Notes: a model not told the origin generated them from the sequence alone. Shown: positions 34,149 to 44,375, numbered from the stretch's first letter. The stretch: 64,000 nucleotides of DNA from Endozoicomonas sp. 8E (GCF_032883915.1 NZ_CP120717.1:5844501-5908500); one strand, 5' to 3'. Made by a program: numbers and translations.

Positions 34149-34170
34149 ATTTATTAAACATTCACTCTTT

Positions 34171-36372
34171 GTGGCACTGTTGTTGCTGTCGTTGTCTGTC
34201 ATCTGTCAGGCTAAACCCTTGACAAGATGCCTTGTTATCGAGCCTGAACAGAATGCAGATTTTTCAAACCAGAATTTTTTTATAAAGCTTGACCGACGAA
34301 CATTGTCAGGCAACCCGTCGGACATTGCCGACACAAACGGTTATACAGAACCCGACTCACCGCCTGATAAAAAACGACTCAAACATTACAGTTACGGGAT
34401 GAAAACGACCCTGATTGAGTCGATTTCATGGCTACCTCTGGAAGCGGTTATCACTGTCGGCTGGCTTTTAAAAAACTATTGGAACCCGGACTCACAGTTG
34501 TTTAATCCCATTAAACTACAAGAGGCGAGTCCTAATCACCCGTTTGCCATCACCACCCTAACGCCTGGTTCTGAACAGGACCAACCACAATTTCAGCCAT
34601 CACAATCATCGGGTCAGCACGCCACACAGGCGACTGCTCATATTACAGGCTATTACACCAGCCTTCTGCATTCTGACTCTGGCAGCGGTAATGAAGACCC
34701 TGAACAATACCTGCATACTTTGAGTCTAAATTGTTTTATCTATCCCTGTAACGATGTTTGTCGATTCCGACAATCTTCCGATCCACACAATAGCGGAGCG
34801 CCAGTTTGTGAGAAAAGTTCGACAGACAACCCTGGACCCCCCCCCGTATCAGACTCATACCCTCATTTGGCCAATACACACTGCTTTGGTTGTATGTCTG
34901 TAGACGGGGTCGCCTCAAACTCTTCGGTTGCAGGAGCAGCCGATACAACGCCCCCTACCGGACAGGCAACCTGCAGCGTGATCCAGGTCGGAGATGATGG
35001 TCAGGTGCGGCAATGCAGCAAGGTATTCAAGAATAAACGGAAGCTATCGCTTCACAAAGGCAAATACCATACCGGGCAAAAAACCTGTAACGTTATATTA
35101 TTCGGAGAAGATGACCAGCCGCGACCCTGTGGTAAGGTCTACAAAAGCGGTCAAGCCTTGTCTGAACATAAAAGCAAAGTCCACAGTGGAAAAAAAACCT
35201 GTGACTTGACCGTGCCCGGTGAGGACCGGCAACCAAAACCATGCGGGACGATCTGCAAGAGTGCTCAGGCCCTGTCCTATCACAAAGGAATAGCTCACAC
35301 CGGACAACAAAGCTGTGACTTGACCATGCTCTGTGAGGATGGCCAACGGAGACCGTGCGGGAGAACCTACAAGAGTCCAAAAACCCTCTTTGATCACAAA
35401 GCCAAATACCACACCGGGCAAAAAACCTGTGAGGTGACAAAAATCGGTGAGGATTGCCAACCAAGGCCATGCGGATTGGTCTTCAAGAATTCCAGAGCCC
35501 TGTCACATCACAAAAGGAGCGTCCACACCAGGCAACAAACCTGTGATGCCAACCTGATTGGTGAAGATGGCCTGCTGCATCCATGCGGGAAGGTCTGCAA
35601 GAATGTTCAAGCCCTGTCAAATCACAAATACAAATACCACAGCGGGCAAAAAATCTGTAACGTAAGAGTCGTCGGGGAGGATGGCCAGCCACGGCCATGT
35701 GGGATGGTCTGCCAGAATGCTAAAGTCCTGTCGACTCACAAAAGTAACTTCCACAATGGGCAACGAAGCTGTGATGCGAACGTGCTTGGGCAGGATGGCC
35801 AGCAGCGAACATGCGGGAAGGTCTTCAGGAGTGCTCAATCTCTGTCGGTTCATAAAAGCAGCATCCACACCGGGCAAAAAATCTGTGACTTGACTGTGCC
35901 CGGGGAGGACGAGCAACCAAAACCATGCGGGACGGTCTGCAAGAGTGCTCAGGCCCTGTCGGATCACAAAAGAATAGCTCACACCGGACAACAGAGCTGT
36001 AACTTGACCATGCTCTTTGAGGATGGCCAGCCGAGGCCGTGTGGGAAGACTTACAAGAGTGCAAAAGCCCTCTTGGATCACAAAACCAAATATCACAGCG
36101 GGCAAAAAACCTGTATAGAAATCGTGATCGGGGTGGATGGTCAGCCATGGCCGTGCGGGAAGCCCTGCAAGACTGCTCAAGCCCTGTCGGATCACAAAGC
36201 CAGACACCACACCGGGAAAAAAACCTGTAAGGAGGCCGTGGTCGGGGTGGATGGCCAACTGCAGTCGTGCGGGAAGATCTGCAAGAGTCTCAGAGCCCTG
36301 ACGGATCACAAAAGAACACATCGAAAACGCAAACCTGTTAATGTGAATCAGGACAATGACCTCACTCCTTGA
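34171..36372 (+). CDS. Array member 17: exported protein with twelve fingers, first hydrophobic segment deleted
   Basis: GTG 34171 gives MALLLLSLSVICQA; the family ATT is at 34153, and the codon before it is TTT here, not ATT. The N-terminal domain runs directly from IESISW to LPLEAV. An in-frame deletion has removed the first hydrophobic segment and the loop after it, probably by recombination between the two TTC(A/G)TGGC sites that flank it in other members. A cluster YPHLANTHCFGCMSVD follows. Twelve fingers run from about residue 268. Units 2-4 and 8-10 form a duplicated block (TVPGED, TMLCED or TMLFED loops). The tail is RKRKPVNV. Confidence 0.88.
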   Translation: MALLLLSLSVICQAKPLTRCLVIEPEQNADFSNQNFFIKLDRRTLSGNPSDIADTNGYTEPDSPPDKKRLKHYSYGMKTTLIESISWLPLEAVITVGWLLKNYWNPDSQLFNPIKLQEASPNHPFAITTLTPGSEQDQPQFQPSQSSGQHATQATAHITGYYTSLLHSDSGSGNEDPEQYLHTLSLNCFIYPCNDVCRFRQSSDPHNSGAPVCEKSSTDNPGPPPVSDSYPHLANTHCFGCMSVDGVASNSSVAGAADTTPPTGQATCSVIQVGDDGQVRQCSKVFKNKRKLSLHKGKYHTGQKTCNVILFGEDDQPRPCGKVYKSGQALSEHKSKVHSGKKTCDLTVPGEDRQPKPCGTICKSAQALSYHKGIAHTGQQSCDLTMLCEDGQRRPCGRTYKSPKTLFDHKAKYHTGQKTCEVTKIGEDCQPRPCGLVFKNSRALSHHKRSVHTRQQTCDANLIGEDGLLHPCGKVCKNVQALSNHKYKYHSGQKICNVRVVGEDGQPRPCGMVCQNAKVLSTHKSNFHNGQRSCDANVLGQDGQQRTCGKVFRSAQSLSVHKSSIHTGQKICDLTVPGEDEQPKPCGTVCKSAQALSDHKRIAHTGQQSCNLTMLFEDGQPRPCGKTYKSAKALLDHKTKYHSGQKTCIEIVIGVDGQPWPCGKPCKTAQALSDHKARHHTGKKTCKEAVVGVDGQLQSCGKICKSLRALTDHKRTHRKRKPVNVNQDNDLTP

Positions 36373-36425
36373 ACTGATAACCGCCTCTGATGGTAAAGAC
36401 AAAAAAACATACTTATTTTCTTGAT

Positions 36426-36462
36426 CTATCCTTCCTCTCTGTATACCAGAAGGCAAGGATAG
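36426..36462 (+). promoter_or_regulatory. Inverted repeat covering the ribosome site, member 18
   Basis: CTATCCTT (36426-36433) and AAGGATAG (36455-36462) pair perfectly. The whole leader is nearly identical to that of member 17. Confidence 0.55.
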
Positions 36463-36484
36463 ATTTATTAAACACTCACTCTTT

Positions 36485-38100
36485 ATGGCACTGATGTTGC
36501 TGTCATTGTCTTTCATCTGCCAGGCTAAACCATTAACAAGATGCTTTGTTATCGAGCTTGGACAGAATGTCGATTTTTCAAACCAGAACTGTTTTATAAA
36601 GCTTGACCGACGAACATTGTCAGGCAACCCGTCTGACATTGCCGACACAACGGGTTATACAGAACCATACTCACCGCCTGATAAAAGACGACACAAACCT
36701 TACTATTACGGAATGAATACGACCCTGATTGAGTCGACTTCCTGGCAATGGCTATACGCTACGAATCTGCTGGTTGCTTATGAACCGATCCTGACCACCA
36801 AAGACACCTTTCAATGCCCACCCCTTTATTCATGGCTACCTCTGGAAGCGGTTATCACTGTTGGCTGGCTTTTAAAAAACTATTGGAACCCCTACTCACC
36901 ACTGTTTAACCCAATTGAACATCAAGAGGCGAGTCCAAATCACCCGTTTGCGATCACCACTCTGATGACTGGCTCTGAACAGGACCAACCACAATATCAG
37001 CCATCACAATCATCGGGTCAGCCCCCCCGACAGACCACTACTCATATTACAGGCTATTCCACTAGCCTTCTGTATTCTGACTCTGGCAGCGGTAATAAAG
37101 ACCCTGAACAACACCCGCATACTTTGAATTTAAATTGTTTTATCTATCCCTGTAGCGGAGTTTGTCGATTCCGACAATCTTCTGATCCATCCAATAGCGT
37201 AAACGGGGTCACCTCAGACTCAATGGCAGCAGGGGCAGCCAATACAAATCCACCGGTCGGACAAGCAACCTGTAACGTGATCCTGATCGGAGAGGGTGGC
37301 CAGCTGTACTCATGTGGGAAGGTCTGTAACAGTGCTCAAGCCCTGTCGTGTCACAAATACAAATACCACAGCGGGCAAAAAACCTGTGACGCAAGAGTCG
37401 TCGGGGAGGATGGCCAGCTGCACCCGTGCAGGAAGGTCTGTAAGAATGGTCAAGCCCTGTCGAATCACAAGCACAAATATCATACCGGGCAAAAAACCTG
37501 TGACTTAAGAGTCGTCAGGGAAGATGGCCAGCCACATCCATGCGGGACAGTTTGCAAGAATATTCAAGCCCTGTCGTATCACAAAAAAAATACCACACTG
37601 GGCAAAAAACCTGTGACGTAAAAGTAGTTGGGAAGGGGGGCCTGCTGCATCCATGCGGGAAGGTTTGCAAGAATGCTCATTCCCTGTCGAGTCACAAAAG
37701 CCAATATCATACAGGGCAAAAAACCTGTGACGTGAGAGTCGTCGGGGAGGATGGCCAGCCACGGCTGTGCGGAACAGTCTTCAAGAATATTCCAGCCCTG
37801 TCGTATCACAAAAGCAAATACCACAGCGAGCAAAAAACCTGTGACGTGAGAGTCTTCAGTGAGGATGGCCAGCCAAAGCCATGCGGGACAGTCTGCAAGA
37901 ATATTCCAGCCCTGTCGTATCACAAAAGCAAACACCACAGCGGGCAAAAAAACTGTAAGGAAACCGTGATCGGGGTGGAGGGCTTACCGCAGTCGTGTGG
38001 GAAGATCTGCAAGAGTGTCAAAGCACTGTCAGATCACAAAAGAATACATCGAAAACGCAAGCCTGTTGATTGGAACCGGAACGATGACCTCACTCCTTGA
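36485..38100 (+). CDS. Array member 18: seven-finger protein interrupted by a frameshift in an A8 tract
   Basis: ATG 36485 begins MALMLLSLSFICQA. Reading is normal through two and a half fingers (units from about residue 263). At 37583-37590 a run of eight A stands where homologous units read CAC AAA AAC AAA or similar, one base longer. The first frame then ends at 37621. The second half, in the next frame to 38100, encodes four intact fingers and the RKRKPVDW tail. One base of slippage, in DNA replication, transcription or translation, would restore a seven-finger protein of about 537 residues. If not corrected, the product is a 378-residue protein with two fingers. The coordinates give the whole gene. 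Confidence 0.8.
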
Positions 38101-38150
38101 ACTGCCTCCCTTTGATGAGGAAGCCAAAATAACACACTTATTTTCTTGAT

Positions 38151-38187
38151 CTATCCTTCCTCTTTGTAAACCATAAAGCAAGGATAG
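38151..38187 (+). promoter_or_regulatory. Inverted repeat covering the ribosome site, member 19
   Basis: CTATCCTT (38151-38158) and AAGGATAG (38180-38187) pair perfectly, with a 21-nt loop. Confidence 0.55.
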
Positions 38188-38191
38188 AATT

Positions 38192-40159
38192 ATTAAACAC
38201 TCACTCTTTGCGGTACTGCTGTTACTGTCGCTGTCTGTCATCTGCCAGGCTAAATCGTTGACAAGAGGCTTTGTTATCGAGCTTGAACAGAATGCAGATT
38301 TTTCAAACCAGAATTTTTTTATAAAGCTTGACCAACGAACAATGTCAGGCAACCCGTCTGACATTGCCGATACAAACGGCTATACGGAACCTGATTCACC
38401 CCCTGATAAAAAACGACATAAACCTGACAATAACGGGATGAAAACCACCCTGATTGAGGCGATTTCCTGGCAATGGCTATACGCTACGAATCTGCTGGTT
38501 GCTTATGAGCTGATCCTGACCACCAAAAACACCTCGCTATGCCCAGCCCTTTATTCATGGCTACCTCTGGAAGCGGTTATCACTGTCGGCTGGCTTTTAA
38601 AAAACTATTGGAACCCCGACTCACAGTTGTTTAACCCCACTAAACAACAAGAGGCAATCCCTAATCACCCGTTTGCCATCACCACTCTGATGCCTGGCTC
38701 TGAACAGGAGCAACCACAATTTCAGCGATCACAATCATCGGGTCAGCATACCCCGCAGGCGACTACTCATATTACAGGCTATTACATCAGCCTTCCGTAT
38801 TCTGACTCTGGCAGCGGTAATGAAGGCCCTGAACAACACCTGCATACTTTGAATTTAAATTGTTTTATCTATCCCTGTAACGGTGTCTGTCGATTTCGAC
38901 AATCTTCCGATACATCCAATAGCGGAGCGCCAGTTTGTGAAAACAGTTCGACAGACAACACTGGATCACCCTCCGTATCAGACTCATACCCCCATTTAGC
39001 CAATACACACCGCTTTGGTTGTATTTCAGTAGACGGGCTCGCGTCAAACTCTATGGTTGCAGGGGCAGCCGATACAATGCCCCCTACCGGACAGGCAACT
39101 TGTAGCGTGATCCAGGTCGGAGATGATGGTCAGGTACGACAATGCAAGAAGGTATTCAATAATAAACGGAAACTGTCGCTTCACAAGGACAAATGCCATA
39201 CCGGGCAAAAAACCTGTGACTTAACATCAATCGGAGAGGATGGCCAGCCAAGATCCTGTGGGAAGGTCTACAAAAGTGCTCAAGCCTTGTCGAATCACAA
39301 AAACCAATATCACACCGGGCAAAAAATCTGTAACGTAACAGAAGTAGGGAAGGATGGCCTACAGCGACCATGCGGGAAGGTCTGCAAGAATACTCAAGCC
39401 CTGTCGGCTCACAAAAGCAAATACCACACCGGGCAAAAAGCCTGTGACATAACAGTAGTCGGTGAGGATGGCCAGCCCGAGCCATGCGGATTGGTCTGCA
39501 AGAATTCCATAGCCCTGTCGAGTCACAAAAGGTGCGTCCACACCAGACAGCAAACCTGTGACGCCAACCTGGTTGGGGTGGATGGCCTGCTGCATCCATG
39601 CGGGAAGGTCTGCAAGAATGCTCAAGCCCTGTCGAATCACAAAAGCAATTACCACACCGGGAAAAAAACCTGTGGCATGACTGTGCTCGGAAAGGATGGT
39701 CAGTTGCGGACATGCGGGAAGGTCTTCAAAAATGTATCATTACTGTCGTCTCACAAAAGCAGCGTCCACACTGAGCAAAAAACCTGCGAAGTTACTGTGA
39801 TTGGGAAGAATGGCCAGCCTCTGCCATGCGGGACAGTCTGCAAGAATGCCAAAGCCCTGTCGAATCACAAAAACAATTATCACACCGGGCAACAAACCTG
39901 TGAATTCATCTCAGTCGGGGAGGATAACCAGCAGCGGCCGTGCGGTAGGATCTTCAGCAGTATTGCATCACTGTCGGTTCACAAAAGTAAATATCACAGC
40001 AAGCAAGAAACCTGTGACTTAAAGGTGCTCGGCAAGGATGATCCGCTGCGACCATGCGGGAAGGGCTGCAAGGATACTCAAGCCCTGTCGAAGCACAAAA
40101 GAAGACATCGAAAACGCAAGTCTCTTGATGCGGACCGGAACGATTACCTGACACTTTGA
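38192..40159 (+). CDS. Array member 19: exported protein with nine C2H2 fingers, ATT start inferred
   Basis: The signal sequence (KHSLFAVLLLLSLSVICQA) is complete from ATT 38192, five bases after the hairpin arm. The first canonical start codon is TTG 38258, after the signal, so a standard start would yield a non-exported protein. The product is about 655 residues. The region after the Cys cluster matches member 17 (SGAPVCE, YPHLANTHRFGC). Nine intact fingers run from about residue 304. The first has the unusual CKKVF core with NNKRKLSLH helix, as in member 17. The last finger reads CGKGCKDTQ and the tail is RKRKSLDA. Confidence 0.88.
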   Translation: MKHSLFAVLLLLSLSVICQAKSLTRGFVIELEQNADFSNQNFFIKLDQRTMSGNPSDIADTNGYTEPDSPPDKKRHKPDNNGMKTTLIEAISWQWLYATNLLVAYELILTTKNTSLCPALYSWLPLEAVITVGWLLKNYWNPDSQLFNPTKQQEAIPNHPFAITTLMPGSEQEQPQFQRSQSSGQHTPQATTHITGYYISLPYSDSGSGNEGPEQHLHTLNLNCFIYPCNGVCRFRQSSDTSNSGAPVCENSSTDNTGSPSVSDSYPHLANTHRFGCISVDGLASNSMVAGAADTMPPTGQATCSVIQVGDDGQVRQCKKVFNNKRKLSLHKDKCHTGQKTCDLTSIGEDGQPRSCGKVYKSAQALSNHKNQYHTGQKICNVTEVGKDGLQRPCGKVCKNTQALSAHKSKYHTGQKACDITVVGEDGQPEPCGLVCKNSIALSSHKRCVHTRQQTCDANLVGVDGLLHPCGKVCKNAQALSNHKSNYHTGKKTCGMTVLGKDGQLRTCGKVFKNVSLLSSHKSSVHTEQKTCEVTVIGKNGQPLPCGTVCKNAKALSNHKNNYHTGQQTCEFISVGEDNQQRPCGRIFSSIASLSVHKSKYHSKQETCDLKVLGKDDPLRPCGKGCKDTQALSKHKRRHRKRKSLDADRNDYLTL

Positions 40160-40213
40160 ACTGAAACCCGCCCTTTCATGGGGAAAACACAAAAACATAC
40201 TTATTTGCTTGAT

Positions 40214-40250
40214 CTATCCTTGCTCTTTGTAAACCTGAATACAAGGATAG
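40214..40250 (+). promoter_or_regulatory. Inverted repeat covering the ribosome site, member 20
   Basis: CTATCCTT (40214-40221) and AAGGATAG (40243-40250) pair perfectly; the base after the 5' arm differs from other copies. Confidence 0.55.
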
Positions 40251-40254
40251 AATT

Positions 40255-42258
40255 ATTAAACACTCACTCTTTGCAGCGCTGCTGATACTATCGCTGTCCG
40301 TCACCTGCCAGGCTAAAACTTTGACGAGACGTTATATTGTCGAGTATGAACAGAATGCAGATTTTCCAAACCAGAACTTTTTTATAAAGCTTGACCGAAA
40401 TGCATTGTCAGGCAACACATCAGACATTGTCGACACAAACGGCTATGCAGAACCCTATTCACAGCCCGATGACAAACGACACATGACTTATAGCTACAGA
40501 TTGAAAACGTTCTTCATTGAGTCAATTTCGTGGCAGTGGCTTTATGCTAAGAATCTGCTGGTTGCCTATGAATTGTTCCTGACCACCAGTGACATCCCTT
40601 TAAGCTCAAACCCTTATTCATGGATATCTGTAGCAACAGTTATCGCTGTGGGTTGGCTTTTAAAAAGCGATTGGAATCCCTATTCATCCCTTTTTAACCC
40701 GATTAAACCACAAGAAGCGAGTCAGAATCCCCCGTTTGCAATTTCTGCTATGATGGCTGGCTCTGAACATGCTCCGCAACAAGGCCAGCCATCAGAATCA
40801 TCCGGCCAAAAGCCCCCACACACCCCCACTCAAATTAAAGGCTATTTCTTCAGCCTCCTTTATTCTGACTCTGACGACGGTAACGAAGACCCTGAACAAC
40901 ACTCGCATACTTTAGGTTTAAATTGTTATATCTCCCCCTGTAATAGTGTTTGTCAATTCCGACAATCTTCCAATCCATACAATAGCGGTGCGTTGATTTT
41001 TGAAGAAAGTTCGACAGACCACACAAAGACAAACCCAGAACCAGACTCATGTCCCAGTTCGGCAAATACACACCACTATCGTTATAAATTTGAAGACGGG
41101 GTCGCCATAGACGGGGTCGCCATAGACGGAGTCGCCACAGATGGGGTTGTTCTGAACCCAATGGGAGCAGGGGCAGCGGACCCAACTCACCTTGCAGGGC
41201 AAGCAAAGTGCAATGCAATAATACCAGGGAAGGATGGCCAGCAACGACAATGTGGGAAAGTCTGCAAAAATGCCAGAGCTCTAGCATCTCACAGAAGCAA
41301 ATACCATAGCGGAAAAAAAACCTGTAACTATACAGTAACCGGCGAAGATGGCCGACCTCAGCCATGCGGATTGCTCTGCCAGGATAACAGAACCCTGTAT
41401 AATCATAAAAACACCGTTCATATCGGGCAAAAAACCTGTGGTGTGACAGTGGTCGGGGAGGATGGTCAGCAGCGACCATGTGGGAAAGTCAGCAAGAATG
41501 CTCAAGCCCTGTCATCTCACAAAAGCGCATACCATACCGGGCAAAAAATCTGTGATTTGACCGTGCTCTGGAAAGATGGCCAGCTGCGACCATGCGGTCA
41601 GGTTTTCAAGGCTTCACGATCACTGTCGTTTCACAAAAACAGCGTCCATAGCGAGAAAAAAATCTGCAAATTTACAGTGATTGGAGATAATGGCCAGTCG
41701 CGACCATGCGGAACTGTATCCAAGAATGCTGAAGCCCTATGGAGTCACAAAAACAATTACCATACCGGGGAAAAAACCTGTGGCATGACTGTCCTCGGGG
41801 AGGATGGTCAGCAGCAGGCATGCGGGAAGGTCTTCAAAAATTTAGCATCACTGTCGTCTCATAAAAGCGGCGCCCACACCGGCAAAAAAACCTGCCTGAC
41901 AGTGGTCGAGAAGGCTGGCCTGCTGCGCCCATGCGGAAAAGTCTGCAATAGTGCACGAGCCCTCTCATCTCACAAAAGCAACTGCCACTCAGGGCAAAAA
42001 ACCTGTGAACTGACCCTGGTCGATAAGGATGGCCAGCCGCAACCATGCGGAAAGGTCTGCAATAGTGCGCGAGTCCTCTCATCTCACAAAAGCAACTACC
42101 ACTCAGGGCAAAAAACCTGTGAACTGACCCTGGTTGATAAGGCTGGCCAGCCGCAACCATGCGGAAAGGTCTGCAAAAATGCTCAAGCCTTGTCGAATCA
42201 CAAAAAAATACATCGAAAACGCAAATCTGTTAATGTGAATCTGGACGATCGCCCTTGA
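40255..42258 (+). CDS. Array member 20: exported protein with nine C2H2 fingers, ATT start inferred
   Basis: The signal sequence (KHSLFAALLILSLSVTCQA) depends on ATT 40255 or a CTG. The first TTG (40321) follows the cleavage site. The product is about 667 residues. A run of (D)GVA(I/T)D repeats precedes the fingers. Nine finger units start near residue 319. Unit 7 is one residue short between its Cys. Units 7, 8 and 9 share long identical stretches (CNSARALSSHKSN, TLVDK), a very recent tandem copying event. Units 3 and 5 have Ser at the core position. The tail is RKRKSVNV. Confidence 0.88.
   Translation: MKHSLFAALLILSLSVTCQAKTLTRRYIVEYEQNADFPNQNFFIKLDRNALSGNTSDIVDTNGYAEPYSQPDDKRHMTYSYRLKTFFIESISWQWLYAKNLLVAYELFLTTSDIPLSSNPYSWISVATVIAVGWLLKSDWNPYSSLFNPIKPQEASQNPPFAISAMMAGSEHAPQQGQPSESSGQKPPHTPTQIKGYFFSLLYSDSDDGNEDPEQHSHTLGLNCYISPCNSVCQFRQSSNPYNSGALIFEESSTDHTKTNPEPDSCPSSANTHHYRYKFEDGVAIDGVAIDGVATDGVVLNPMGAGAADPTHLAGQAKCNAIIPGKDGQQRQCGKVCKNARALASHRSKYHSGKKTCNYTVTGEDGRPQPCGLLCQDNRTLYNHKNTVHIGQKTCGVTVVGEDGQQRPCGKVSKNAQALSSHKSAYHTGQKICDLTVLWKDGQLRPCGQVFKASRSLSFHKNSVHSEKKICKFTVIGDNGQSRPCGTVSKNAEALWSHKNNYHTGEKTCGMTVLGEDGQQQACGKVFKNLASLSSHKSGAHTGKKTCLTVVEKAGLLRPCGKVCNSARALSSHKSNCHSGQKTCELTLVDKDGQPQPCGKVCNSARVLSSHKSNYHSGQKTCELTLVDKAGQPQPCGKVCKNAQALSNHKKIHRKRKSVNVNLDDRP
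41095..41154 (+). repeat. 15-bp coding repeat in member 20
   Basis: Four units of GACGGGGTCGCCATA with increasing divergence toward the 3' end encode D-G-V-A-I/T. The same unit occurs one to four times in members 14-22 and 25-31. Confidence 0.85.
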
Positions 42259-42312
42259 TCTGAAACCCGCCCTTTCATATGGAAGACACAAAAGCACTCT
42301 TATTTTCTTGAC

Positions 42313-42349
42313 CTATCCTTCCTCTCTGTAAACCAGAAGAGAAGGATAG
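42313..42349 (+). promoter_or_regulatory. Inverted repeat covering the ribosome site, member 21
   Basis: CTATCCTT (42313-42320) and AAGGATAG (42342-42349) pair perfectly. Confidence 0.55.
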
Positions 42350-42383
42350 CACTATTAAACACTCACTCTTTGTAACACTGCTG

Positions 42384-44357
42384 TTGCTATCGTTGTCTGT
42401 CATCTGCCAGGCTGAACCGTTGACAGGACGTTTTATCGTTAAGCTTGAACTAGATGCAGATTCTTCAAACCAGAACTTTTCTATAGTGCGTGAACGGCCT
42501 GCATTATCGGGCCCCCCATCAGACATCGTCAACAGAAACAGTAATGAAAAACCAGATTCAGCGTCAGATGACAAACACCACAGACCTGACAGTTACAATT
42601 TGAAAACGCCCCTCATTGAGCCGGTTTCATGGCAATGGTTTTACACGACGAATCTACTGCTTGCTTATAAACTGACCCTGACCAGTAAAGACAGCTCTCT
42701 ATACCCAACCCCTTATTCATGGCTACCTTTAGAACTGGTTATGTTTGCAATCAGCACTATGATGCCTGGCACTGAACATGCTCCTCAACGAGGCCATTCA
42801 TCAGAATCATTCCACAAGCCCCCCCCACAGCTCCCCAAACATATTAGAGGCTATTTCTTCAGCCTCCTTTATTCTGACTCTGACGACGGTAACGAAGACC
42901 CTGAACAACACTCGCATACTTTAGGTTTAAATTGTTATATCTCCCCCTGTAATGGTGTTTGTCAATTCCGACAATCTTCCAATCCATACAATAGTGGTAA
43001 GTTGACTTTTGAAGAAGGTTCGATAGACCAAACACACGCAAACCCCGAACCAAACTCATGCCCCCATTCGGCAAAGAGACACTGCTATCGTTGCAATTTT
43101 GTAGACGGGGTCGCCTCAGACGGGGTTGTCCTGAACTCAATGGGAGCAGGGGCAACTTATACAACTCACCTTGACGGGCAAACAAACTGCAATGCATTAG
43201 TATTAGCTGAGGATGGCCAGCTGCGAGAATGCGGGAAAGTCTACAAAAATGCTAAAGCCCTGTCGTCTCACAAAAGCAATTACCATACCGGACAAAGAAC
43301 CTGTAACCTGACAGTGGTCGGGGAGGATGGCCTGCCGCGGCCATGCGGCTTGCTCTGCCAGAATGCCAGAGCCTTTTACAATCACAAAAACACCTTTCAT
43401 ACCGCGCAAAAAACCTGTGATGAGATCGTGGTCGGGGAGGCTGGCCGACGCCCATGCGGGAAAGTCTGCAAGAATAATCAAGCCCTGTCATCTCACAAAA
43501 GCACATGCCATAGCGGACAAAAAACTTGTGACTTGACCGTGCTCCGGAAAGATGGCCATCTGCAACCATGCGGGAAAGTTTTCAAAAGTGCACGTTCACT
43601 GTCGACTCATAAAAGCGGCTTTCACACCAGGCAAAAAAACTGCGAAGTTCTGATGATCGGGAAAGATAGACAGCCACGGCCATGCGGTAGTGTCTGCAAG
43701 AATGCTCAGGCCCTGTCAAATCACAAAATAAGGCACCACACCGGGCAAAAAAGCTGTCAAGTAACCGTGGTCGGGAATGACAGCCTGCCAAGGCCTTGCG
43801 GAAAGGTATTCAGTAATGCTATATCTCTGTGGGCTCATAAAAAAAGCATCCACAGCGGACAAAGAATCTGTGACTTGACTGTGCCCGGGTTGGATAGCCA
43901 GCGGCGGCCATGCGGGAAGATTTACGAGAATAGTCAAGCCCTGATGGATCACAAAAAAAAAACTCACAAGAGGCCACAAACCTGTGGGCTTAGTGTACTC
44001 GGGGAGGATGGCCAGCTGCAGCCATGCGGGAAGATTTTCAAAAATGCACGATCACTGTCGACTCACAAAAGCAGCGTCCACACCGAGCATAAAACCTGTA
44101 AAGCCAGAATGATCGGGGAGAATGGTCAGTGGCAGCCATGCGGGAGAGTCTGCAGGAATGCTAAAGCCCTATTTAATCACAAAAACAATCACCACACTGT
44201 CCAACAAACCTGTAAGGAAACCGTGATCGGGGACGACGGCAAGAGACGGCCATGCGGGAAGGTCTGCAAGAGTACTAGAACACTATCAGATCATAAAAGA
44301 AGACATCAAAAACGCAAGCTTGTTAATATGGAGCGGGACGATGAACTCCCCCCTTGA
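42384..44357 (+). CDS. Array member 21: exported protein with ten fingers, second hydrophobic segment deleted
   Basis: TTG 42384 gives MLSLSVICQA; the family ATT is at 42354, here preceded by ACT. In the N-terminal domain YSWLPLELVM joins directly to FAISTMMPG. The second hydrophobic segment and the NPDSPLFNPIEQQEAS stretch are therefore missing, complementary to the deletion in member 17. The next 120 residues are almost identical to member 20 (LLYSDSDDGNEDPEQH, CYISPCNGVC). Ten intact fingers start near residue 269. Unit 3 is one residue short between its Cys, and unit 7 carries Tyr at the core position and the linker KRPQ. The tail is QKRKLVNM. Confidence 0.88.
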   Translation: MLSLSVICQAEPLTGRFIVKLELDADSSNQNFSIVRERPALSGPPSDIVNRNSNEKPDSASDDKHHRPDSYNLKTPLIEPVSWQWFYTTNLLLAYKLTLTSKDSSLYPTPYSWLPLELVMFAISTMMPGTEHAPQRGHSSESFHKPPPQLPKHIRGYFFSLLYSDSDDGNEDPEQHSHTLGLNCYISPCNGVCQFRQSSNPYNSGKLTFEEGSIDQTHANPEPNSCPHSAKRHCYRCNFVDGVASDGVVLNSMGAGATYTTHLDGQTNCNALVLAEDGQLRECGKVYKNAKALSSHKSNYHTGQRTCNLTVVGEDGLPRPCGLLCQNARAFYNHKNTFHTAQKTCDEIVVGEAGRRPCGKVCKNNQALSSHKSTCHSGQKTCDLTVLRKDGHLQPCGKVFKSARSLSTHKSGFHTRQKNCEVLMIGKDRQPRPCGSVCKNAQALSNHKIRHHTGQKSCQVTVVGNDSLPRPCGKVFSNAISLWAHKKSIHSGQRICDLTVPGLDSQRRPCGKIYENSQALMDHKKKTHKRPQTCGLSVLGEDGQLQPCGKIFKNARSLSTHKSSVHTEHKTCKARMIGENGQWQPCGRVCRNAKALFNHKNNHHTVQQTCKETVIGDDGKRRPCGKVCKSTRTLSDHKRRHQKRKLVNMERDDELPP

Positions 44358-44375
44358 ACTTAAACCCACCCTTTA

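Noticed and set aside
34100-34150. TTGATC in the leaders as a -35 promoter box
   Set aside because: No plausible -10 hexamer lies 16-18 bp downstream in the aligned leaders; promoter positions remain unknown.
35617-36648. Long minus-strand open frames opposite the finger runs (also 47607-48608 and 17629-18555)
   Set aside because: They arise because the repeated finger codons have few stop codons in antisense; they show the same 114-bp period, no ribosome sites and no independent conservation.
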